Source: CAZTPH01 sp031552655 (GTDB lineage: Bacteria > Pseudomonadota > Gammaproteobacteria > UBA9339). From it: a DNA stretch of 8,395 nucleotides. Numbering within the stretch: the stretch's first letter is position 1; every line of letters starts with the position of its first letter. Of this stretch, positions 1 to 6,440 are shown one piece after another. Location of the stretch: the NCBI GenBank assembly GCA_031552655.1, contig JAVBML010000036.1:1-8395 (forward strand). The letters are read 5' to 3'. The notes beneath the pieces are model-generated. The model worked only from the letters and a program-made list of their open reading frames with translations. It was not told where the DNA came from and searched no databases. Made by a program: the position numbers and the translations under genes.

Positions 1-1085
1 TTTCCATTGTGGCTGGTTACCAGTGGTTTTCAGAGTGGGGCAGGGATGCCATGATCGCTTTGCCAGGGTTAACTCTTCAAGGCAAGGCGAAGAAAGAGAA
101 GCTGTGCCTAGCAGTTTTAAAACGCTTTGCTCGCTGTGAAAGCCAGGGAATAATTCCAAATTACCTTGATCATGGTGATAACAAACATGCCTACAATACG
201 GTGGATGCTAGCCTATGGTTTGCCTGGGTTTTGCAACAATACTATTTAAAAACCGGTGATTTAAAAAATATTGTCAGTTACTTTTGGCCCACATTGAAGA
301 ATATATTCCATTTTTATAAAAATGGAACGTTACATGGCATAAAGATGGATAGCAATGGTTTAATCTATGCCGGAGATCTAGATAGTAATTTGACTTGGAT
401 GGATGCAGTAATCGAAGATAAACCAGTTACGGCACGCTATGGGTATCAAGTGGAGATTAATGCGCTGTGGTTTAATTTACTTAGTGCGATGCACGAATGG
501 GCAGTGTCCATGCAGGATCCCCTCGCCGATGAATTACGTAAGTTATCATTGCTAGTGAAGTCATCGTTTCGCAAGGTTTTTTGGTGTGATGATCGCGAAT
601 ATCTCTATGATTTTGTTAATCGCGATGAACAAAGTCTTTCCATTCGACCTAATCAAATGTTTGCCGTTTCTCTTCCCTATTCTCCCCTGACAATGGCCAT
701 GGCTCAAAAGGTGATGGTCGTTGTGAAAAAACATCTATTGACTCCCTACGGTTTACGAACTTTGTCTCCGGAAAGCATGGGCTATCGAGGAATGTATAAA
801 GGGAATCAGCGGGCACGGGATATGGCCTATCATAATGGCACCGTATGGCCTTGGCTGCTGGGACATTTTGCTGAAGGGCTAATGAAGGTGATGGTTGACC
901 GTAAGAAGGTGCTGAAGATTATGAACCCCTGTTGGAAAGCTTTGGCGAAACATTTGGAAGATTATGGGCTGGGTAGCATTGCCGAAGTATTTTCCGGAGA
1001 TGCTCCCCATGAGCCTAATGGTTGCATTAGTCAAGCGTGGAGTGTAGCTGAAGTTTTACGTTCAATATATTTGCTAAAAAAATAA
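1..1085 (+). CDS. Amylo-alpha-1,6-glucosidase / glycogen debranching enzyme, C-terminal part (5' partial)
   Basis: Cytoplasmic hydrolase that removes alpha-1,6 branch glucose from glycogen-like glucans (GH133/GDE_C type, an (alpha/alpha)6 toroid). The frame is open to base 3 at the left edge, so the true start lies upstream; the GTG at 9 is an internal valine codon. About 360 residues are visible, whereas bacterial members are usually around 650 or more, so the N-terminal domain is missing. Numbering from the codon at 9, family signatures are WGRDAMIALPG (10-20), LTWMDA (128-133), YHNGTVWPW (274-282) and the C-terminal stretch SIAEVFSGD (323-331) followed by GCISQAWSVAE (338-348). By homology the Asp of TWMD is probably the general acid and a Glu in the last block the base; this assignment is from memory of the family, not shown here. 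It lies 4 nt before the glycosyltransferase gene, in a glucan module. Confidence 0.93.
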   Translation, partial: SIVAGYQWFSEWGRDAMIALPGLTLQGKAKKEKLCLAVLKRFARCESQGIIPNYLDHGDNKHAYNTVDASLWFAWVLQQYYLKTGDLKNIVSYFWPTLKNIFHFYKNGTLHGIKMDSNGLIYAGDLDSNLTWMDAVIEDKPVTARYGYQVEINALWFNLLSAMHEWAVSMQDPLADELRKLSLLVKSSFRKVFWCDDREYLYDFVNRDEQSLSIRPNQMFAVSLPYSPLTMAMAQKVMVVVKKHLLTPYGLRTLSPESMGYRGMYKGNQRARDMAYHNGTVWPWLLGHFAEGLMKVMVDRKKVLKIMNPCWKALAKHLEDYGLGSIAEVFSGDAPHEPNGCISQAWSVAEVLRSIYLLKK

Positions 1086-1089
1086 TACC

Positions 1090-2418
1090 ATGGAGAGTAT
1101 AAAAACATTGATGTATGGTTGGGAATTTCCTCCGAAAATTAGTGGAGGTTTAGGAGTAGCTTGCCATGCCATCGTTAAAGAATTAATTAGAAAGGATATT
1201 AAATTAACCCTGGTACTGCCCCAGGAGTTATCTTCCTCTGATACCGATCAATGTAAACTAATTACCAGGCAAAATGTTTCCAATTTTTCCGTGGATGAAA
1301 ATCAAGAATATTTAGAGATTAGGTGCCCCCAGGTAGCTTCGGGCTTACATCCCTATGCTCGGCATTTAAAAGTGCAGGAAAGCTTGGCAAGGGTACATGA
1401 GTTTACTAGGCTCCTGGCTCAGCTAATGTTGCCGGATGAAATTAAGCAGTTAGCATGGGCAGCGCTAAGAGATGGACAACATTTAGCTGGTGGTGGTTAC
1501 TATGCTGTTGATCTCATAACAGAAGTTTTTCGCTATGCTTTTTTTGCTGGAACCCTTGGTTCCGAAGTGGAGCATGATGTGATTCATGCCCACGATTGGT
1601 TGACCGCGTTGGCGGTTGTGGAGGCTAAGCTTAGGAGTGGGAAGCCTCTGGTTTTGCATATCCATGCGTTGGAAACAGATCGCAGTGGTTCGGGAGGTGA
1701 TGAACGAATTTTTGCCATAGAGCGCTACGGTATGAACTATGCCGATAGAATTATAGCCGTTAGTCAGTATACCAAGGAGAACATTGTACGTTACTATGGC
1801 ATTGCCCCGGATAAAATATCCGTGGTTCACAATGGTGTCTACGTTAGTGGAAAGAACTCTACCTCAGATAATGCGAGGAAAAAAAATCACAAAATGGTGC
1901 TTTTTATAGGAAGAATAACTCACCAAAAGGGGCCCTATTTTTTCATAGAAACGGCAAAGAAAGTGTTAGCCAAGCGCCAAGATGTACAGTTCGTTTTGGC
2001 TGGTACTGGAGATTCCATGGTTTCCATGATTGAGCATGTCGGTGAACTTCGAATTGGTCGCAATGTTCACTTTACCGGTTTTCTTAATCCTTCCAAGGTA
2101 CAGGAGATATATGGTTTAGCAGATGTCTATGTCATGCCCAGTGTTTCGGAACCCTTCGGTTTGTCAGCCCTAGAAGCTCTTTCTTCTGGGGTTCCTGCAG
2201 TTATTAGCAAGCAATCGGGGGTGGCTGAAGTTTTAAACCATGTGCTCGTGGCGGATTTTTGGAATGCCGATGATATGGCTGCGAAGATACTTGCACTTTT
2301 GGAGTATGGTGCGCTGCGTAGCACTATGCTGCAACGTACCGTGGAGGATATTGAACTCCTTACCTGGGAGCGGGCGGCGATTAAAATAATCGAAGTTTAT
2401 AAATCAATGGTGGGGTAA
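1090..2418 (+). CDS. GT4-like glycosyltransferase, glycogen synthase-type
   Basis: Retaining GT-B glycosyltransferase, probably cytoplasmic, expected to extend an alpha-glucan from a nucleotide-sugar donor; the donor cannot be read from sequence. The 442 residues hold an N-terminal Rossmann domain opening with GWEFPPKISGGLG (10-22), the DVIHAHDW stretch (163-170) typical of glycogen synthase relatives, the VHNGV link (246-250), and a C-terminal Glycos_transf_1 domain starting FIGRITHQKG (272-281). The EX7E donor-binding motif is E354-PFGLSAL-E362. It is closer to the short 'GWEFPP' transferases found beside GH57 and debranching enzymes in Bacteroidetes than to classical GlgA (about 480 residues, KTGGL N-terminus). 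The ATG at 1090 is 4 nt after the debranching stop and has no upstream Shine-Dalgarno, so translation may be coupled. A GGAGAG lies just inside the gene at 1092-1097 and could serve a TTG at 1108 or ATG at 1111, but homologues usually keep a few residues before LM(Y/F)GWEFPP, favouring 1090. Confidence 0.87.
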   Translation: MESIKTLMYGWEFPPKISGGLGVACHAIVKELIRKDIKLTLVLPQELSSSDTDQCKLITRQNVSNFSVDENQEYLEIRCPQVASGLHPYARHLKVQESLARVHEFTRLLAQLMLPDEIKQLAWAALRDGQHLAGGGYYAVDLITEVFRYAFFAGTLGSEVEHDVIHAHDWLTALAVVEAKLRSGKPLVLHIHALETDRSGSGGDERIFAIERYGMNYADRIIAVSQYTKENIVRYYGIAPDKISVVHNGVYVSGKNSTSDNARKKNHKMVLFIGRITHQKGPYFFIETAKKVLAKRQDVQFVLAGTGDSMVSMIEHVGELRIGRNVHFTGFLNPSKVQEIYGLADVYVMPSVSEPFGLSALEALSSGVPAVISKQSGVAEVLNHVLVADFWNADDMAAKILALLEYGALRSTMLQRTVEDIELLTWERAAIKIIEVYKSMVG

Positions 2419-2435
2419 AGAGGAGTAAGGAATTT

Positions 2436-3710
2436 ATGACAGCAATCTGTTTTTATTTTCAAGTGCATCAACCTAAAAGGCTGCGCCGCTATAGTTACTT
2501 TGATATAGGGAATAGTCACTACTATGAAGATGACATAGCCAATCGAGAAATATTTCTCAAGGTGGCACAGAAGTGTTACATCCCAGCCTGTAATCTGTTT
2601 TTAGAATTAATTCATAGGTATCCAGGAATATTTAAAATTGCTTTTTCCCTCAGCGGCGTATTCATCGAACAATGTCGACGTTTTAAACCCGAAATATTGG
2701 AGCTTTTTAGAAAATTGGTAACCACGGGGCAAGTGGAATTACTAAATGAAACCTATTATCACAGTTTAAGTTTTCTCTTTTCTCGGGATGAATTTAGGCG
2801 CCAGGTAATCATGCACCGTCAGTTAATTCAAGATGAATTCGGATACCGCGCCACTACCTTCAGAAATACTGAATTAATATACAATAGCGATTTAGCTCGC
2901 GTAGTCGAAGATTTGGGCTATGATGCTCTCCTTGCGGAAGGAGCGGATAAGATTCTCAATGGGGGCAGTCCTAACTATCTCTATGGGGCCAATGGTTGCT
3001 CAAATATTAAGCTATTACTAAGAAACTATTCACTGACCGATGACATTGCCTTTCGCTTTTCCGAAAGGAATTGGTGCGAATATCCGGTGCGAGCAGATAA
3101 ATATGCCCATTGGCTCCATTCGCTCCATGGGCAGGCGGATTTGATTAATCTATTTATGGATTTTGAAACTTTTGGAGAGCATCAATGGGAGGCCAGTGGA
3201 ATTTTTGATTTCCTCCATAATTTGCCGGCCTATGTTTTCAAACATCCAGAGTATAGTTTTATCACTCCGAGGGAAGCGGCTAAGCAATTTTGTCCCGTGG
3301 CTGCATTAGATGTGCCCTACTTTGTCTCCTGGGCCGATGAGGATCGTGATTTGACTGCTTGGCGCGGTAATCCTCTGCAGGAAGATGCGCTTCAGGCGGT
3401 TTATGCCCTAGCTGAGGATATCTATGCGGTGCACGATCCGTTTTTGACTGATACCTGGAGATCATTGCTAACTTCAGATCATTTTTACTATATGTGCACT
3501 AAATACGCTGCCGATGGTGATGTGCATAAATATTTTAGTCCCTACGGTAGTCCCTATGAAGCCTATATTAATTACCAAAATGTCATAGCTGATTTTGCTC
3601 TGGTGTTGCATGAAAGAAAAAAACAACTGCAGGCCACCATCGAACCGCGAATCTGGCTCATGGAGTTTTGGAAAACTTTGGGAAAGAAATTGGGCATGGT
3701 CTACGATTAG
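2436..3710 (+). CDS. GH57 family glycoside hydrolase, alpha-amylase-type
   Basis: Probable cytoplasmic retaining hydrolase or transglycosidase acting on alpha-1,4 glucan. The 424 residues show the conserved GH57 blocks in order: block 1 HQP (11-13); block 2 GQVELLNETYYHSL (98-111); block 3 TFRNTELIY (141-149), in which Glu146 fits the catalytic nucleophile; and block 4 LFMDFETFGEHQ (239-250), in which Asp242 fits the acid/base. The barrel is followed by a helical C-terminal part. The length matches the short MalA-like amylase group rather than the long 4-alpha-glucanotransferases (about 650). No signal peptide is seen, consistent with an intracellular storage glucan as substrate. The start is well supported: AGAGGAGTAAGG lies at 2419-2430, a few bases before the ATG. 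The gene is 17 nt behind the glycosyltransferase and is the last gene of the glucan module. Amylase versus branching or transferase activity cannot be settled from sequence. Confidence 0.92.
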   Translation: MTAICFYFQVHQPKRLRRYSYFDIGNSHYYEDDIANREIFLKVAQKCYIPACNLFLELIHRYPGIFKIAFSLSGVFIEQCRRFKPEILELFRKLVTTGQVELLNETYYHSLSFLFSRDEFRRQVIMHRQLIQDEFGYRATTFRNTELIYNSDLARVVEDLGYDALLAEGADKILNGGSPNYLYGANGCSNIKLLLRNYSLTDDIAFRFSERNWCEYPVRADKYAHWLHSLHGQADLINLFMDFETFGEHQWEASGIFDFLHNLPAYVFKHPEYSFITPREAAKQFCPVAALDVPYFVSWADEDRDLTAWRGNPLQEDALQAVYALAEDIYAVHDPFLTDTWRSLLTSDHFYYMCTKYAADGDVHKYFSPYGSPYEAYINYQNVIADFALVLHERKKQLQATIEPRIWLMEFWKTLGKKLGMVYD

Positions 3711-3823
3711 AATTCGGAGGAGAAATTTAGCTATTCTTTTGGGACATGGTAATTAACCCCCTGGCTCTAGTAGGAGTTCATAAATTTAACTCAAATGTGA
3801 AAAGCAATTTTACCGGATTTCCA

Positions 3824-3832
3824 TGGTATAAT
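3824..3832 (+). promoter_or_regulatory. Candidate distal dnaX promoter, extended -10
   Basis: TGGTATAAT is a perfect TATAAT (3827-3832) with a TGn extension (3824-3826). No good -35 hexamer is found 16-18 nt upstream (GCAATT at 17 nt), which extended -10 promoters tolerate. Predicted transcription start is near 3839, giving a leader of about 64 nt before the dnaX ATG. Confidence 0.5.
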
Positions 3833-3867
3833 TTAATCCAATTTGTTCGCAGTAAGCACGCATCTTG

Positions 3868-3896
3868 TTTACAAACAATCTAAAATTTATTATAAC
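3868..3896 (+). promoter_or_regulatory. Candidate proximal dnaX promoter, predicted leaderless start
   Basis: TTTACA (3868-3873) and TATAAC (3891-3896) each match the sigma70 consensus at five of six positions and are separated by exactly 17 nt. A start 7 nt after the -10 would fall on base 3903, the A of the dnaX ATG. The -35 overlaps the 3' arm of the weak leader hairpin at 3867-3872. AT-richness of the region makes chance matches possible. Confidence 0.45.
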
Positions 3897-3902
3897 ATTT
3901 TC

Positions 3903-5474
3903 ATGACCTACCAAGTTTTAGCTAGAAAATGGCGACCCAAAAATTTTGCAGAAGTTGTGGGACAAATCCATGTGGTTAAGGTATTGCAAAATGCTTTAAT
4001 TCAAAGCAGATTACACCATGCCTATCTTTTTACCGGCACCCGGGGAGTGGGGAAAACCACCTTGGCAAGGATTTTTGCTAAGTGTTTGAACTGCGAGGGT
4101 GGCATAACTTCAATGCCCTGTGGGCAATGTGATGCTTGCCGCGAGATTGACGAAGGAAAATTCATTGATTTAATTGAAGTGGATGCTGCTTCTAGGACCA
4201 AGGTGGAGGATACTCGGGAACTATTGGATAATGTGCAATATTTACCAGGAAGAGGAAGATTTAAGGTATATCTCATTGATGAAGTACACATGCTATCGGG
4301 GCATAGTTTTAATGCACTCCTTAAGACTCTAGAAGAACCACCGACTCATGTGAAATTTTTATTAGCTACCACGGATCCCCAAAAATTACCCATCACTGTC
4401 CTATCTCGGTGCCTACAATTTAATCTCAAAGCTTTGCAGCCGGAAGTCATAGAGAAGCAGATACGGCATGTTTTGGAAGGGGAACAGATTAACTATGATG
4501 ACGAGGCCATAAAGCTACTTGCCGTGGGAGCCAATGGCAGCGTAAGAGATGCTTTGAGCTTGCTAGATCAGGCAATTTCCTTTGGGCATGGTAGTGTAAC
4601 CGTGGAAGAAACAAGGGAAATGCTAGGAACCATTGATGCAACGAAGGTAATGCAATTGCTGGTTGCATTGGCTAATGGTAGAGCCGATGAAATTATTGAA
4701 GTTATTAATGAATTATACGAATTGGGCGTGGATTTTTTAGATGCTACCAATGAAATTTTGGAAATTCTACATTGCACAGCAACGTTGCAATTAGTGCCTA
4801 GCTATGGCGGTGGCATGGCGAAGTACGGTACTTTAATTACTGATTTAGCTGCTAAGCTAAGCAAGGAAGATGTGCAGTTGTATTATCAAATCGCTTTGCG
4901 AGCTAAAGGGGACCTTCCCCTGGCTCCGACACCGAAATTTGGTTTTGAAATGATGCTGATGCGTATGTTAGCTTTTTGTCCAGAAACTACGGAACCGTTG
5001 ACCATGGCTGTGCCAGCAAAAATCATGGCTAGCAAGGTGGAATCCAACGCCAGGGAGAGACGGCTGGAACAAAGTGGAGAAGAAAAAGCCGCCGAAAATA
5101 TTGACACTTTTGATTTACAGGCTTTGAAAATAACCGGTGCTGCCCATGCTCTTTTGCAATATTGCGTTGTCAGTAAATTAGAAAACCAAGAAGTTAAGTT
5201 GTTGCTGGATCCTAGTCAGAGCCCATTGCTCACTAAGAAGCACCAGGAGAGAATTAACTTGGCTCTCAATGAATATCTTGGGCGCCAGGTACATTTAACT
5301 ATGGAAATCGGTTCATCGAGTATGCCAACTATGAATAATATTAGGCAGGCAGCCAGTGAAAAAACTAAACAAGAATCCCTTGAGGCCATTAAAAATGATC
5401 CCACCACTAGAATCCTGATGGATAAATTTGATGCCCAACTAATTGAAGATACGATTACTATTATAGATACATAA
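3903..5474 (+). CDS. dnaX: DNA polymerase III subunit tau (DnaX)
   Basis: Clamp-loader ATPase that loads the beta clamp and, through its C-terminus, holds the polymerase alpha subunit. The 523 residues start with MTYQVLARKWRP, the standard family start. The frame stays open upstream to a TTG at 3843, but those 20 residues match no DnaX. Visible motifs: Walker A GTRGVGKT (45-52), zinc-module cysteines at 61, 64, 73, 76 and 79, Walker B LIDEVH (124-129), sensor 1 near ATTDPQ (155-160), SRC with arginine finger R169, and sensor 2 GSVRDALSLLDQ (212-223). The collar domain ends near 360. Residues about 407-523 form the alpha-binding C-terminal domain (LKITGAAHALLQ onward). Only about 45 residues link them, so a DnaB-binding domain IV like that of E. 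coli (643-residue protein) seems largely absent. No Shine-Dalgarno precedes the ATG. No A AAA AAG frameshift heptamer is present; see findings for an A5 run at codons 394-395. Confidence 0.97.
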   Translation: MTYQVLARKWRPKNFAEVVGQIHVVKVLQNALIQSRLHHAYLFTGTRGVGKTTLARIFAKCLNCEGGITSMPCGQCDACREIDEGKFIDLIEVDAASRTKVEDTRELLDNVQYLPGRGRFKVYLIDEVHMLSGHSFNALLKTLEEPPTHVKFLLATTDPQKLPITVLSRCLQFNLKALQPEVIEKQIRHVLEGEQINYDDEAIKLLAVGANGSVRDALSLLDQAISFGHGSVTVEETREMLGTIDATKVMQLLVALANGRADEIIEVINELYELGVDFLDATNEILEILHCTATLQLVPSYGGGMAKYGTLITDLAAKLSKEDVQLYYQIALRAKGDLPLAPTPKFGFEMMLMRMLAFCPETTEPLTMAVPAKIMASKVESNARERRLEQSGEEKAAENIDTFDLQALKITGAAHALLQYCVVSKLENQEVKLLLDPSQSPLLTKKHQERINLALNEYLGRQVHLTMEIGSSSMPTMNNIRQAASEKTKQESLEAIKNDPTTRILMDKFDAQLIEDTITIIDT

Positions 5475-5492
5475 ACGTGTAGGAGAAAATCT

Positions 5493-5828
5493 ATGTCCTT
5501 TGATCCCATAAATTTTACTAAGGAGAATATTGGGCCATCCCGAGATCAGACTGCGGAGATGCAGAATAAAATGATGGAGATGCAAAAAAAACTAGCCTCC
5601 CTGGAGGTTGAGGGGAGTGCTGGTTTAGATAGCTATTTAGTTAAAGTATGTTTGAATGGTAGATATGAAGCGGTGCGGGTAACCGTTGATCCGTTACTAC
5701 TTAGCCAAACGGTGGAGGTATTGAATGGGCTTCTGGCTGCCGCTATTACTGATGCTGCTCATAGAACCGAAGCTGCCATTCAACGAGAATTTATGAATGC
5801 AATGCAGGGTTTTAAATTACCAGGGTAA
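5493..5828 (+). CDS. ybaB: YbaB/EbfC family nucleoid-associated protein
   Basis: Small dimeric DNA-binding protein, 111 residues, close to the family's usual size of about 100-110. Family hallmarks are the N-terminal helix rich in Met, Gln and Lys (AEMQNKMMEMQKKLASLEV, 21-39), the following G(S)AG turn, the beta segment VKVCLNGRYEAVRVTVDP (50-67), the long C-terminal helix (about 74-103) and the ending GFKLPG. The first 20 residues (MSFDPINFTKENIGPSRDQT) differ from the usual glycine-rich 'GGMGNLMKQAQ' opening. The start is backed by AGGAG at 5481-5485, 7 nt before the ATG; no other start would keep the helix whole. It lies 18 nt after dnaX and 2 nt before recR, the classic arrangement linking this protein to replication and repair. 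Its precise role is not settled in the family. Confidence 0.94.
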   Translation: MSFDPINFTKENIGPSRDQTAEMQNKMMEMQKKLASLEVEGSAGLDSYLVKVCLNGRYEAVRVTVDPLLLSQTVEVLNGLLAAAITDAAHRTEAAIQREFMNAMQGFKLPG

Positions 5829-5830
5829 AT

Positions 5831-6436
5831 ATGTCCTACACTAGACTAGTAGATCAACTTATTCAGTCTCTCAGAGTATTGCCCGGTGTTGGTCCAAGGT
5901 CAGCTCAACGCATGGCTTTTCATTTACTACAGCAGGGACGTAGTGATGGACTTATGTTAGCTAAAATTTTAGAGCAAACCTTGACCAAGGTTGCCAATTG
6001 CCGAAGGTGCCGAAATTTTAGCGAAGGCGAATTGTGTTCCATTTGCGCTAATCCTAAAAGGGATAATTCCTTACTGTGCATCGTTGAGTCTCCCATTGAT
6101 GTTTTTGCCATTGAGCAAAGTCATAGTTACCATGGTTTATACTTTACCCTCATGGGACATCTTTCTCCCATAGATGGCCTTGGACCAAATGAGATAGGTA
6201 TTGGTGAGTTAAATAAACTTTTGGTGGCGGAATTACCGGTGATTCGCGAAGTAATTATTGCCACGAATCCAACCGTGGAAGGGGAGGCAACGGCCCACTA
6301 TCTGTCTAATTTAGTGCACAATTTGAAAATTCCTCGATGCACTAGAATTGCCCACGGTATACCCTTTGGTGGTGAGTTAGAGTATACGGATAGCAGCACC
6401 CTAGCCCAGGCCATGGCAAGAAGAATAGAGATCTAG
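5831..6436 (+). CDS. recR: Recombination mediator protein RecR
   Basis: RecR works with RecO (and RecF) to load RecA on SSB-coated single-stranded gaps. The 201 residues match the usual length. Domains in order: helix-hairpin-helix around LRVLPGVGPRSAQRMAF (14-30), zinc finger C57-x2-C60 and C69-x2-C72, and a Toprim domain from about 82 containing the acidic residue in CIVESP (E86), HGLYFTLMGHLSPIDGLGP (101-119) and ATNPTVEGEATAHYL (144-158). The C-terminal Walker-B-like stretch is IPFGGELEYTDSSTL (177-191). All key residues are present, so the protein looks functional. AGGG at 5822-5825 overlaps the end of ybaB and precedes the ATG by 5 nt, so the two genes are probably translationally coupled. 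Confidence 0.97.
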   Translation: MSYTRLVDQLIQSLRVLPGVGPRSAQRMAFHLLQQGRSDGLMLAKILEQTLTKVANCRRCRNFSEGELCSICANPKRDNSLLCIVESPIDVFAIEQSHSYHGLYFTLMGHLSPIDGLGPNEIGIGELNKLLVAELPVIREVIIATNPTVEGEATAHYLSNLVHNLKIPRCTRIAHGIPFGGELEYTDSSTLAQAMARRIEI

Positions 6437-6440
6437 ATTC

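Larger units (their letters stand above)
3711..3902 (+). other. Intergenic region between the glucan module and dnaX
   Basis: This 192-nt gap is the longest non-coding stretch in the window. I see no tRNA, SRP RNA or convincing intrinsic terminator. It holds an isolated GGAGGAG (3716-3722) with no ATG, GTG or TTG at usable distance, a 5-bp inverted repeat GAGTT/AACTC (3774-3778 and 3788-3792, 9-nt spacer), two candidate dnaX promoters, and a weak 6-bp hairpin (3852-3857 with 3867-3872, including one G-T pair). The lack of a terminator means read-through from the glucan genes into dnaX is possible. Confidence 0.7.

Noticed and set aside
1483..1830. 115-residue antisense ORF inside the GT4 gene, and similar antisense ORFs within the GH57, dnaX, recR and arnT genes
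   Set aside because: They lie fully within strongly supported + strand genes, have no recognisable domain, and show low-complexity shadow-frame composition.
3755..3778. Possible intrinsic terminator (AACCCCCT pairing with AGGAGTT)
   Set aside because: The stem needs a mismatch and a bulge, and no T-rich tract follows, so it does not meet terminator criteria.
3746..3883. A 45-codon ORF starting ATG at 3746 in the gap before dnaX
   Set aside because: The GGAGGAG upstream is about 23 nt away, too far to serve it. The peptide (MVINPLALVGVHKF...) resembles nothing I know, and the ORF overlaps both dnaX promoter candidates.
3843..3902. Extended dnaX start at TTG 3843 adding 20 residues
   Set aside because: The added residues do not match DnaX families, which begin at M(S/T)YQVLARKWRP, and the region carries promoter-like sequence.
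3711..3902. SRP RNA or tRNA near dnaX, as found beside dnaX in some bacteria
   Set aside because: No cloverleaf, T-loop sequence or SRP GGAA tetraloop hairpin could be recognised in the gap.
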